Source of the DNA: Lachnospira sp. UBA4346
GTDB taxonomy: Bacteria > Bacillota > Clostridia > Lachnospirales > Lachnospiraceae
Assembly: GCA_002394205.1 (NCBI GenBank)
Contig: DGTC01000022.1
Span: 13,858 to 77,857 of the forward strand
Direction of reading: 5' to 3'
DNA: 64,000 bases
Shown: piece after piece, positions 53,838-62,444 of the stretch
How the letters are laid out: every line of letters begins with the position of its first letter
Position numbering within the stretch: position 1 is the stretch's first letter
Program-made: the position numbers and the translations under genes
Notes under the pieces: model-generated
Seen by the model: the letters and a program-made list of their open reading frames with translations, nothing else
The model's database searches: none
Told to the model about the DNA's origin: nothing

Positions 53838-54818
53838 ATGAAACTTAGAAGTAGCAAAGCGGCGATGTACGCAGGTGTAGGAATGGTTATGTCACTTATG
53901 CCAGTACTCCCAGTGGTAGCCGACGCACAAACTACCTATGAGCAACAGGAAAGTACAGTAGCAGAATCAGAAAACTTAATACAGGCATCTTATACAGCCA
54001 ATATTTCAGACATTGTTGCAACAGGTTATGAAGAAGATACACAGGCAGATGTATTCGCAGAGCAGGCAGTAAATGTAACAGCTCCATTTTTGAATGTGTA
54101 TGAGAAGAACAGCGAGAATTCAGAAATTGTTGGCAAGCTCTATGAAAATGGAATTGCAGATACCTTAGAAGTTGGAAAAGAATGGACAAAGATTCAGTCC
54201 GGAAACGTAATTGGATTTGTTACAACACAGAGCTTGTGCTTCGGAGAAGAAGCAGAGCAGATTTCCGTTGAGATTGACGGAGCATTTGATACTGCTTATA
54301 CCGTAGAGGAAGCAGAAGCAAAAGAAGAGGCTGAAAGAATTGCTGCGGAAGAAGCAGAAGCTGCCAGAATCGCAGCGGAAGAAGAAGCACAGCGTCAGGC
54401 AGCGGCACAGGCAAGTGTCACATATATGTCTGGAATGTCAGCATCCAATGAAGAATTATTAATTCTGGCAACAGTAATTGACTGGGAAGCCGGATGGGAA
54501 AGTTATGAAGGTAAGTTGGCAGTAGCCAATGTTGTATTAAATCGTGTTAGAAGTGGTGCTTATGGAGATTCTATTACATCGGTTGTATATGCACGTAATC
54601 AGTTCTCAGGTGTATCAGATGGTGCAGGAAATGCATCTTCAAGATTTGCAGCAAGATTAGCAGCAGGACCTAGAACAGAGGAATGTATGGAAGCCGCATT
54701 AGAAGCACTTGCAGGTGTAAATAATATTGGTGGTTATACATCATTTAGAAGTTTATCCGTAGCAAACTATTCAGCATATTCAAGTTATATGATTATTGGA
54801 AACCATTGTTTCTTCTAA
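53838..54818 (+). CDS. Secreted SleB-type cell wall hydrolase with SH3-like domain
   Basis: The 326-residue protein has a signal peptide ending near VVADA-QT, a bacterial SH3-like domain (about residues 85-150, APFLNVYEKNSENSEIVGKL), an Ala/Glu-rich coiled coil (about 155-195) and a C-terminal hydrolase_2/SleB domain (NEELLILATVIDWEAGWESYEGKLAVANVVLNR, with the catalytic Glu in the DWEAGWE region). It probably cleaves peptidoglycan during growth or spore germination. AAAGGAAAG precedes ATG 53838; 53805 is an in-frame alternative without a good site. Confidence 0.9.
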   Translation: MKLRSSKAAMYAGVGMVMSLMPVLPVVADAQTTYEQQESTVAESENLIQASYTANISDIVATGYEEDTQADVFAEQAVNVTAPFLNVYEKNSENSEIVGKLYENGIADTLEVGKEWTKIQSGNVIGFVTTQSLCFGEEAEQISVEIDGAFDTAYTVEEAEAKEEAERIAAEEAEAARIAAEEEAQRQAAAQASVTYMSGMSASNEELLILATVIDWEAGWESYEGKLAVANVVLNRVRSGAYGDSITSVVYARNQFSGVSDGAGNASSRFAARLAAGPRTEECMEAALEALAGVNNIGGYTSFRSLSVANYSAYSSYMIIGNHCFF

Positions 54819-55118
54819 GGAGAATCAGTAAGAATTGAAAAGAAGTACAAGTGGTGGATTTCAATATAAGTTCGTTTCTCATGAAAAATATAATACTTGA
54901 GAAATGATAAATAATAAAATTAAATTATGATTAAGCACGGTATCTTGTGCCAATATTCCAATTGTTAGATGATAGGTTTCACTTTTAGAATGTGGTATAG
55001 GATATGGTGCTTTTTACTTTATAAAAAAATATTTTGTAATAGACAAAAGTGTGTTATACTTACATTTAGAATGTCATATTTGCAGCAGAGTGACAGTAAG
55101 GTTGAAGGAGAAGGAAAA
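54819..55118. other. Intergenic stretch before argF
   Basis: No gene is supported. An extended -10 box TGTTATACT near 55050-55058 with a weak -35 (TTGTAA) about 15-17 bases upstream is the likely argF promoter. No clear arginine operator is recognised. Confidence 0.5.
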
Positions 55119-56114
55119 ATGAACTTAAAAGGAAGAGATTTTTTAACATTAAAAGATTATACACCGGAAGAGATTGAATATTTAATTGATTTATCAGCAG
55201 AATTAAAAGATAAGAAAAAGAAAGGTATCGTTGAACAGCCATTGCTTGGCAAGAATGTTGCATTGATTTTTGAAAAGACAAGTACAAGAACACGTTGTTC
55301 TTTTGAAGTTGCAGCACATGATCTTGGAATGGGTGTTACATACTTAGATCCAACGGGTTCACAAATTGGCAAGAAAGAAAGTATCGCAGATACAGCGCGT
55401 GTACTTTGCAGTATGTTTGAAGGAATCGAGTATCGTGGTTATGGTCAGGAAATCGTAGAAGAATTGGCAAAACATTCAACAGTGCCTGTATGGAACGGAC
55501 TGACGAACGAATATCATCCGACACAGATGATTGCAGATATGTTGACAATCAGAGAAAAGTTAGGCAGACTCAAAGGTGTGAAGTTTGTATACATGGGTGA
55601 TGCCAGATACAATATGGGAAATTCTTTAATGATCGCCTGCGCAAAGTTAGGATTACATTTTACAGCCTGTACAGCAAAAGAATATTTTCCAAATGCAGAA
55701 TTGGTTGCACAGTGTGAAGCATGGGCAAAGGAAAGCGGTGGTTCTGTAACTCTTTCAGAAGATGTTAAGGAAGCAACAAAAGATGCAGATGTATTGTATA
55801 CAGATGTCTGGGTATCTATGGGGGAACCGGATGAAGTCTGGGAAGAACGAATCAATGCATTAAAGCCATATCAGGTAAATAAGGCGGTAATGGATAATGC
55901 AGCAGAGGGAGCAATCTTTATGCATTGTTTACCGGCATTTCATGATTTAAAGACAAAGATTGGCAAGCAGATTCATGATAAGTTCGGTTTGGATGAAATG
56001 GAAGTTACAGATGAGGTATTTGAATCAGAACAGTCTGTTGTATTTGATGAAGCAGAGAACCGCATGCATACAATTAAGGCAGTCATGGCTGCAACATTGG
56101 GTGCGTACGAATAA
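55119..56114 (+). CDS. argF: Ornithine carbamoyltransferase
   Basis: ArgF makes citrulline from ornithine and carbamoyl phosphate. The 331 residues show the carbamoyl-phosphate site STRTRCSFE, a second WNGLTNEYHPTQMIADMLT segment, the DARYNMGNSL stretch and the ornithine-site Cys in MHCLPAFHD. GAAGGAGAAGG lies before ATG 55119, which is preferred over an in-frame ATG at 54969. In fermenting bacteria the catabolic form (arcB) is similar; absence of arcA/arcC neighbours favours biosynthesis. Confidence 0.94.
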   Translation: MNLKGRDFLTLKDYTPEEIEYLIDLSAELKDKKKKGIVEQPLLGKNVALIFEKTSTRTRCSFEVAAHDLGMGVTYLDPTGSQIGKKESIADTARVLCSMFEGIEYRGYGQEIVEELAKHSTVPVWNGLTNEYHPTQMIADMLTIREKLGRLKGVKFVYMGDARYNMGNSLMIACAKLGLHFTACTAKEYFPNAELVAQCEAWAKESGGSVTLSEDVKEATKDADVLYTDVWVSMGEPDEVWEERINALKPYQVNKAVMDNAAEGAIFMHCLPAFHDLKTKIGKQIHDKFGLDEMEVTDEVFESEQSVVFDEAENRMHTIKAVMAATLGAYE

Positions 56115-56139
56115 AACGATAGATTAGAATAGAGGAATC

Positions 56140-56427
56140 ATGTATTATACGACAAGTGGAGCGTATCGTAAGACAAAGATGGTTATTGATTATGTGAATA
56201 TTACATTAACATTTGTTATTGGCATCTTATTTGTAATCATCTTATTCTTACGGAGTAAAAGCGGAATATTATTTCCAATTGAATTTTTTGCCGGAGCAGT
56301 GATGAATGGCCTTACGGCAATCAAGTATTATATCAATCACAAAAGAATATCAGGGATTATTTTGACCGTTGTAGCGATAATACTATTGCTGATGTCATTA
56401 ATAACCCTGTTCATTGTTTTGCGTTAG
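56140..56427 (+). CDS. Small membrane protein of unknown function
   Basis: The 95 residues contain three hydrophobic helices (VNITLTFVIGILFVIILFL; IEFFAGAVMNGLTAI; GIILTVVAIILLLMSLITLFIVL) separated by short basic loops. It lies between argF and birA with 25- and 36-base gaps, in the same direction. AGAGGAA precedes the ATG. No family is recognised. Confidence 0.65.
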   Translation: MYYTTSGAYRKTKMVIDYVNITLTFVIGILFVIILFLRSKSGILFPIEFFAGAVMNGLTAIKYYINHKRISGIILTVVAIILLLMSLITLFIVLR

Positions 56428-56463
56428 AAACGGTTCGAAAATTAGAAGGTTGCAGAAATAGAA

Positions 56464-57459
56464 ATGAAAACGAAGATTCTAAAACGATTACGAGGAGAAA
56501 CGGATTATTGTTCCGGACAGGAAATTTGCGAAGAAATCGGTGTGTCAAGAACTGCTGTCTGGAAAGTGATTAAGCAGTTAAAAGAAGAAGGATATGTCTT
56601 TGAAGCCGTGTCAAACAAAGGGTATAAAATTGTAGAATATCCGGATATCATTACAAAAAGTGAAATAGAGAGTCAACTGACGTCTGATAATGTGGTTCAC
56701 AAAATTGTATATTTTGATGAAACGGATTCTACAAATACACAGGCAAAGTTAGGGGCGGAACAGGGAGAAGAAGATGGAACCCTGTATGTGACAGAATGTC
56801 AGACCGGCGGCAGAGGAAGAAGAGGAAGACAATGGATATCTCCGTCAGGAAGTGGAATCTGGATGAGTCTGCTCCTTCGACCACAGTTAAATCCGAATCA
56901 CGCTTCTATGCTTACGATTGTTGCGGCATTGGCGGTTGCAAAGGCAATTCAAAAGGAAGCACAAACATTAGGAACACAGGTGGATTGTCAGATTAAATGG
57001 CCAAATGATATTGTTGTAAATAAGAAGAAGGTCTGCGGAATTTTAACAGAGATGAGCGCAGAAATGGATTTGATTCATTATGTTGTTATTGGGATTGGGA
57101 TTAATGTTAATACAACAGAATTTGAGGAATCCATTCGTGATATGGCATCTTCATTGTATGTAGAGAGCGGCATACATTTTAAACGAAGCCGTGTTGTTGC
57201 TTATTTTACGGAAGCATTTACACAGTATTACCAGAAATTCTGTGCAACGCAGGATTTATCTGCATTGCAGGATGAGTATAATCAGATGCTTGCCAATAAG
57301 GATAATCAGGTAAAGATTACGGACCGAAATGGAACATTTACAGGTACGGCAGTTGGAATGAACCGAACCGGTGAATTAGAAGTAATAAAGGAAGATGGTA
57401 CCCATGTGAATATTGTATCAGGTGAGGTATCGGTTAGAGGATTATATGGATATGTATAA
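56464..57459 (+). CDS. birA: Bifunctional biotin-[acetyl-CoA-carboxylase] ligase / biotin repressor
   Basis: BirA activates biotin as biotinyl-AMP and attaches it to carrier proteins; the N-terminal winged helix can repress biotin genes. The 331 residues have the helix-turn-helix (SGQEICEEIGVSRTAVWKVIKQLKEEGY, core ICEEIGVSRTAVWKVI), the biotinyl-AMP loop GRGRRGRQWISPSG, KWPNDIVVNKKKVCGIL and the C-terminal SH3-like cap. The presence of the DNA-binding domain suggests regulation of biotin genes elsewhere. Confidence 0.94.
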   Translation: MKTKILKRLRGETDYCSGQEICEEIGVSRTAVWKVIKQLKEEGYVFEAVSNKGYKIVEYPDIITKSEIESQLTSDNVVHKIVYFDETDSTNTQAKLGAEQGEEDGTLYVTECQTGGRGRRGRQWISPSGSGIWMSLLLRPQLNPNHASMLTIVAALAVAKAIQKEAQTLGTQVDCQIKWPNDIVVNKKKVCGILTEMSAEMDLIHYVVIGIGINVNTTEFEESIRDMASSLYVESGIHFKRSRVVAYFTEAFTQYYQKFCATQDLSALQDEYNQMLANKDNQVKITDRNGTFTGTAVGMNRTGELEVIKEDGTHVNIVSGEVSVRGLYGYV

Positions 57460-57781
57460 CGATAATGAAGTATTATGTGCATCCAATGCATATGAGAAGA
57501 AGTTCTATTTAAATGAAAATTTTGAACGTCTTCCGGAAGATATCAAAAAAGAATTAAAAATTATGTGTGTATTGTTTACAGAAGAAGTAGGCGGAATCTT
57601 AAGTCTGGAATACGAAGCTGACGGTACGTTAATTTTTAAGACAGAGGCAGATGAGAGTGATTTGCTTTATGATGATATTGCATGCGGTATGCTCATTAAG
57701 AAGTTACAATATGAAAAACGCGAATTATTAGAATCTCTTCAGATGTTCTATAAAGTATTTTTCTTGGGAGAAGATGCATAA
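57446..57781 (+). CDS. DUF6145-like small protein
   Basis: The 111-residue acidic protein (DNEVLCASNAYEKKFYLNENFERLPEDIKKELK visible in part as NAYEKKFYLNENFERLPED, then VLFTEEVGGILSLEYEADGTL) matches what I know of the DUF6145 family of Clostridia, function unknown. It overlaps birA by 14 bases and ends two bases before dusB, so it is clearly part of that operon. AGAGGA at 57434-57439 supports ATG 57446; 57413 is an upstream in-frame alternative. Confidence 0.72.
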   Translation: MDMYNDNEVLCASNAYEKKFYLNENFERLPEDIKKELKIMCVLFTEEVGGILSLEYEADGTLIFKTEADESDLLYDDIACGMLIKKLQYEKRELLESLQMFYKVFFLGEDA

Positions 57782-57783
57782 TT

Positions 57784-58752
57784 ATGAAAATTGGAAATGT
57801 AACAATTGAGAATAATGTTGTATTAGCACCAATGGCAGGCGTAACAGACCTGCCTTTTCGTCTCTTATGCAAAGAAATGGGATGTGGGATGCTCTATACA
57901 GAGATGGTGAGTGCGAAGGCAATTTTATATAATAACAAGAATACAGAAGAATTATTAAAAGTAACGCCGCAGGAGAATCCGATTTCTGTGCAGTTATTTG
58001 GTTCTGATCCACAGATTATGGCGGATATTGCCAAAAGAATTGAAGAAAGGCCATTTGACTGTATTGATGTGAATATGGGATGTCCGGTGCCAAAAGTTGT
58101 CAATAATGGAGAGGGTTCTGCATTGTTAAAGAATCCGATTTTGGTCGGACAGATTGTAGAAGCGATGGCAAAGGCGGTAAAGAAGCCGGTAACGGTCAAG
58201 ATTCGTGCAGGTTTTGATGAGAATTCAATCAATGCACCGGAGATTGCACATATTATAGAAGAATCCGGTGGAGCAGCAGTCGCAGTACATGGAAGAACCA
58301 GACAGCAGTATTATTCAGGCAAGGCTGACTGGGATGTGATTCGTCAGGTAAAGGAATGTGTATCGATTCCTGTTATTGGAAATGGCGACATTTTAACAGG
58401 TCAGGATGCGATTCGTATGTTTGAGCAGACCGGATGTGATGCAGTTATGGTAGGTCGTGGCGCACAGGGCAATCCTTGGATATTTAGAGAGATTGAAAGC
58501 TATTTAAAGACAGGAGAACTGATGCCGCGTCCGACAGTAGATGAAATTTGTGATATGATATTACGCCATTGCAGGATGTTAATAGAGACAAAAGGCGAAT
58601 ATACAGGGATTCGTGAAATGCGCAAACATTTTGCGTGGTATACTGCAGGAATTCGTCATGCAGCTGCATTAAGAAATGAAGTGAATTTTACAGAAAGTTA
58701 TGAGCAGTTAGAACTGTTAGTAGAAAAAATGCGAAAAGAACTGGCTTCGTAA
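57784..58752 (+). CDS. dusB: tRNA-dihydrouridine synthase
   Basis: Dus enzymes reduce specific uridines in tRNA with an FMN cofactor. The 322 residues show VLAPMAGVTDLPFRLLCKEMG, DVNMGCPVPKVVNNGEGSALLKNP with the catalytic Cys in NMGCP, AVHGRTRQQYYSGKADW and NGDILTGQDA, typical of the DusB subgroup. It follows the small DUF6145-like gene by two bases. Confidence 0.94.
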   Translation: MKIGNVTIENNVVLAPMAGVTDLPFRLLCKEMGCGMLYTEMVSAKAILYNNKNTEELLKVTPQENPISVQLFGSDPQIMADIAKRIEERPFDCIDVNMGCPVPKVVNNGEGSALLKNPILVGQIVEAMAKAVKKPVTVKIRAGFDENSINAPEIAHIIEESGGAAVAVHGRTRQQYYSGKADWDVIRQVKECVSIPVIGNGDILTGQDAIRMFEQTGCDAVMVGRGAQGNPWIFREIESYLKTGELMPRPTVDEICDMILRHCRMLIETKGEYTGIREMRKHFAWYTAGIRHAAALRNEVNFTESYEQLELLVEKMRKELAS

Positions 58753-58886
58753 ATGTCTGTTTTTGTATTGAAAAATAAAGGTGTATTCATTTTTTTAATA
58801 TTTTATAAAAGTAAAAACAATTTGTAACTGTGTTTCGTATATAAAATAGAGGGGTACAAAAGACCTTCAGAATGGAGGAGCTTATC

Positions 58887-61286
58887 ATGAGGAGAAAGAA
58901 ACAGCTACAGAAAGTCAATGTGAATACAGTGAAATTGTTAAAAAAATCACAATACAGTACAAAATTTCGTCAGTTATACCTTGGAATGTGTGGTGTGGCA
59001 GGAATAGCAGCAGGCATATTTACACTAGATATACATTGTGTATCGGCGGCAAATACGAAGCCGATTGTATCGACACAACAAAATTGTACAACAGCCATTT
59101 CACAGGAGTGTGAAACGACAAAAATAAGATGTGAAGAACCGGAAAAACAATCATCTGTGTACAGACAAGAAACGACAGGTATAGTTCAGAGTCAAAAAGC
59201 AGAACAAAAGACATCATCTGTCGAGAAAACATCACAAGAGCCAGTGACAGTCAAAGATGAAATTTTCGAGGAGAATGTAGATGAAGAAGCACAGCAAAAT
59301 TTCTTACATTTGGATCAATCAATTTATATTTCAGGTTATCGTTATGAAAATGGCAAATGGTTAAAATTGAATGGAGAGGGCAAAATTGACAGAAGTTTTA
59401 CTGGGATGGGCATAAGCAGTACGGATAATTGGTGTTATTTCAGCAAAGGTGTAGAAAATAAGAAGTATACCGGAATGGCATACAATGAAGCAGGCTGGTG
59501 GTATTATCAGGATGGTATTATAGACTGGAACTATACGGGACTTCAAACAAATGAATATGGTACGTGGTATTATCATGACGGTAATATTGATTTTTCTTAT
59601 AGCGGATATGTACATATAGCAGGCGTATGGTATCGAATACAAGATGGACATATTGATACAGAATATACGGGAATCGGTACGGATGATACGGACAACTGGT
59701 GCTATTTTGTACAGGGTGTTGAAAATAAAAACTATACGGGAATGGCATACAATGAAGCAGGCTGGTGGTACTATAAAGATGGTGTCATTGATTGGAACTA
59801 TACAGGACTTCAGACAAATGAATATGGTACGTGGTATTATCACAATGGAAATATTGATTTTACATATACAGATTTCCTTTATCAGGATAATTTGTGGTAT
59901 CGCATAGTGGAAGGCCGTGTCGATACAGAATATACAGGAATGGGAACGTATGATACGGATAATTGGTGTTATTTTGTAAATGGTATGGAAGATAGAACGT
60001 ATACAGGAATGGCATGCAATGAAGCAGGTTGGTGGTATTATATCAATGGAGTCATTGATTGGAAGCATACGGGATTTGAGCATAATGAAGTCGGCTGGTG
60101 GTACTATATTGATGGAAATATTGATTTTACATACAACAATTATATTTATTGGTATGGATTGTGGTATAAAGTACGTGATGGGCATGTAGATACGGAATAT
60201 ACTGGAATTGGAGAGAGTTATACAGATAACTGGTGCTATTTTATTGATGGAGCAGAAAGCCCAAATTATACTGGAGTTGGTGAAAATCAATATGGTGGCT
60301 GGTATTATATCAATGGACAAATAGACTGGCAACATTCTGGCTACGAAAACAATGAAAAGGGTTTGTGGTATTTTTTGCCAAATCAGGCAGGAATGTTGTT
60401 TACGGGAATGCGTCGAATTGGCGGAAGCGACTGTTTTTATAAACAAGGTAGAGTTGTTTCGAGAGATGATTATACATATGTAATGGATTATGACGATTCA
60501 TATAAGCGTATTGCATGCTGGGGTGACAGTATGACGCAGGGTGTAGGTTCAGAGAGAGGTTATCTGAGCAATCAGGGAATCGATATTTCATATGAAAATT
60601 ATCCGGGACATTTACGTAATATGACAGGATATCATACCATGACACATGGTTATGCAGGTGCGTTGTCTGATGAAATCGTATCTTATGAACGAGAATATTA
60701 TAATAATAGCAATTATGGGCAGGAAATCCTGTTGCTTGAAATAGGCAGTAACGGTGGTTGGAATGGAGATTATAATACGCTGATTGAACAGTATAAGCAG
60801 ATGATTCGGAATGCAGGTACTGCATATTATATTATTATTGGTGATACAGACGATCCGGGAACATCTATCGGAGATGTCAATTATCGTTCAGAAAATGGAA
60901 TTGATACAGAAGACGATTCGAATCCGGATATAGAAGATGAAGATACAGAAAATGAAGATTATGATGATGAAGATTATGATGATTCAGATGATGACGAGTG
61001 GGACGAAGAATATATAGACGGCAGTGCAGGATTTCAGACGATTCGTTGGGAAGAAGCACTTCAAGAAGCATTTGGAGATCATTTCTTTAATCTTCGTGAA
61101 TTTATGTATGAAGAAGGAATGGATATTGTAGGGTTACCAATAACAGATACAGATGAAGAAAATCTTGAAGAAGGAAAGCTGCCAGAAAGTCTGCGTTTTG
61201 ATTGGACACATTTCAATGCGTATGGATATTATGCAAAGGCAGTTGGAATCTATCGTAAAGGTGTTGAATTGGGGTATTGGCGATAA
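58887..61286 (+). CDS. Secreted SGNH/GDSL hydrolase with wall-binding repeats and an acidic insertion
   Basis: The 799-residue protein has an N-terminal signal region, a polar linker, and about fourteen aromatic wall-binding repeats (WWYYQDGIIDWNYTGL, WCYFVQGVENKNYTGM) spanning residues ~150-525. The C-terminal domain is an SGNH hydrolase: CWGDSMTQG (nucleophile Ser near 547), EIGSNGGW (Gly and Asn blocks) and DWTHFNAYGY (Asp-His near 771-774). Within it an Asp/Glu-rich stretch of ~40 residues (60,905-61,020) is inserted. It probably de-esterifies a surface glycan. GGAGGAG fits ATG 58887 rather than 58872. Confidence 0.87.
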   Translation: MRRKKQLQKVNVNTVKLLKKSQYSTKFRQLYLGMCGVAGIAAGIFTLDIHCVSAANTKPIVSTQQNCTTAISQECETTKIRCEEPEKQSSVYRQETTGIVQSQKAEQKTSSVEKTSQEPVTVKDEIFEENVDEEAQQNFLHLDQSIYISGYRYENGKWLKLNGEGKIDRSFTGMGISSTDNWCYFSKGVENKKYTGMAYNEAGWWYYQDGIIDWNYTGLQTNEYGTWYYHDGNIDFSYSGYVHIAGVWYRIQDGHIDTEYTGIGTDDTDNWCYFVQGVENKNYTGMAYNEAGWWYYKDGVIDWNYTGLQTNEYGTWYYHNGNIDFTYTDFLYQDNLWYRIVEGRVDTEYTGMGTYDTDNWCYFVNGMEDRTYTGMACNEAGWWYYINGVIDWKHTGFEHNEVGWWYYIDGNIDFTYNNYIYWYGLWYKVRDGHVDTEYTGIGESYTDNWCYFIDGAESPNYTGVGENQYGGWYYINGQIDWQHSGYENNEKGLWYFLPNQAGMLFTGMRRIGGSDCFYKQGRVVSRDDYTYVMDYDDSYKRIACWGDSMTQGVGSERGYLSNQGIDISYENYPGHLRNMTGYHTMTHGYAGALSDEIVSYEREYYNNSNYGQEILLLEIGSNGGWNGDYNTLIEQYKQMIRNAGTAYYIIIGDTDDPGTSIGDVNYRSENGIDTEDDSNPDIEDEDTENEDYDDEDYDDSDDDEWDEEYIDGSAGFQTIRWEEALQEAFGDHFFNLREFMYEEGMDIVGLPITDTDEENLEEGKLPESLRFDWTHFNAYGYYAKAVGIYRKGVELGYWR

Positions 61287-61291
61287 GTTTC

Positions 61292-61563
61292 GGTTTGTGG
61301 AGGAACTCTGCCTGATAGATAACAGGAAATAATGGCGTACGGACGCATATCGAAAAAGATAAATTTATTTTGAAAACGCAAACTCGCCTACGGCTCAAAC
61401 AGTGCGCTTTTCAAAATAAATTATTTTTCCGATATGCTGAATTTCATTCAATCAAGGTATTCTCCGGTGCGCATCTACTTACGGCATCGCCACAAACCTT
61501 TGGGCGTGGGTGGCTGTTGGACTGTATTGGCTATTCCTAGTGGATTGCTTTAACGGACGAAGA
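61292..61563 (-). repeat. Copy D of the ~207-bp structured repeat (complete, inverted)
   Basis: The core lies between GGTTTGTGG (61292-61300) and CCACAAACC (61490-61498), exactly 207 bases, in opposite orientation to copies A-C. The hairpin is the longest seen: GCATATCG...TTTATTTTGAAAACGC pairs with GCGCTTTTCAAAATAAA...CGATATGC around the loop CTCGCCTACGGCTCAAACAG. The conserved outer flank follows to about 61563. Confidence 0.85.
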
Positions 61564-61567
61564 GCTG

Positions 61568-61780
61568 GAAAGATGAATTTTGGTAGAAACGCAAACTCGC
61601 TTACGGCTCAAACAAGTTGCAGTCATCTAAATAATATTTTCCTGCTTGCTGAGTTTCATTCAATCAAGGTATTCTCTGGTGCGCATCTACTTACGGCATC
61701 GCCACAAACCTTTGGGCGTGGGTGGCTGTTGGACTGTATTGGCTATTCCTAGTGGATTGCTTTAACGGACGAAGAGCTGG
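61568..61780 (-). repeat. Copy E of the structured repeat (partial, tandem with D)
   Basis: It contains the loop CTCGCTTACGGCTCAAACA, a right arm equal to the arm of copy B (GTTGCAGTCATC-AAATAATATTTTCC), the end CCACAAACC (61702-61710) and the same outer flank as D. Its other end (GGTTTGTGG side) is missing. From 61445 onward the sequence repeats itself with a period of 212 bases. Confidence 0.8.
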
Positions 61781-61930
61781 AAAGATGAATTTTGGTAGAA
61801 ACGCAAAACTCGCCTGTAGCTCAAATAAGTTGCGCTCATCCAAATAATATTTTCATGCTTGCTGTGTTTCACTTAGGCAGTGGATTCTCCGGTGCGTATC
61901 TACTTACGGCATCGCCACAAACTTCAATGC
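61781..61930 (-). repeat. Copy F of the structured repeat (partial, mutated end)
   Basis: It has the loop variant CTCGCCTGTAGCTCAAATA, an arm GTTGCGCTCATCCAAATAAT, GTATCTACTTACGGCATCG and the altered end CCACAAACT (61915-61923). After that, similarity to the family stops. Confidence 0.75.
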
Positions 61931-62254
61931 ATTGCTTGCTGCTCATGGAAATATATAATTCACATAATATATGTTTTCAATCGAATATACATATGTGAAA
62001 TATTTAACGACTATTTACATTCTGAGATGCACAGGGAAAGTCCCATTCATCTTTGGCAGATGATTGTAAGGCAACGAGTGATGAATCTTTTAGATTCATT
62101 GCATAGGAAGCACATCTGACAAGGATGATAGGTAACTTTCTCGTCCGTTAGGTTAAAATTTCTTTGTAACGTCTCACTGCGTCATGTAGCGAGAAGGCAT
62201 TAGTGGCGTATGGACACACCCAAGAAGTATGATATATTTTTTGTTAATTACATA
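61931..62254. other. Intergenic stretch with no recognised feature
   Basis: I see no convincing gene, RNA or promoter here. Short frames exist but have neither ribosome sites nor protein-like composition. Confidence 0.5.
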
Positions 62255-62261
62255 TTGATAA

Positions 62262-62289
62262 TTGTTTTTTTTTTTTGATAATATATAAT
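62262..62289 (+). promoter_or_regulatory. Predicted promoter of the BspA-like gene with a T12 tract in the spacer
   Basis: TTGTTT (62262-62267) and TATAAT (62284-62289) are 16 bases apart, and 12 consecutive T (62265-62276) overlap the -35 end and fill most of the spacer. Slippage in the T run would change spacing. Confidence 0.5.
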
Positions 62290-62332
62290 GTGCGTAGCGG
62301 ATATGAATGTTATATAGATGAAATATCAAAAC

Positions 62333-62390
62333 TGAAGCATGGAAAGCGAGGGGCGCAGAACCGTACCGCACGAAAGAATATGATGCTTCA
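62333..62390 (+). promoter_or_regulatory. Structured leader element upstream of the BspA-like gene
   Basis: TGAAGCAT (62333-62340) pairs exactly with ATGCTTCA (62383-62390), enclosing a GC-rich segment (GGGGCGCAGAACCGTACCGC) in otherwise AT-rich DNA. There is no T run after it, so it is not a terminator. I recognise no named riboswitch class. Confidence 0.4.
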
Positions 62391-62444
62391 TTTGAAAGTA
62401 ATCATATGAAACGCAGAAATCAAAAAGAAAGAAGGAAGAAACAG

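Noticed and set aside
59361..60446. 361-codon minus-strand open frame opposite the SGNH hydrolase
   Set aside because: It lies over the wall-binding repeats and has the same repetitive shadow composition; no start signal or domain is seen.
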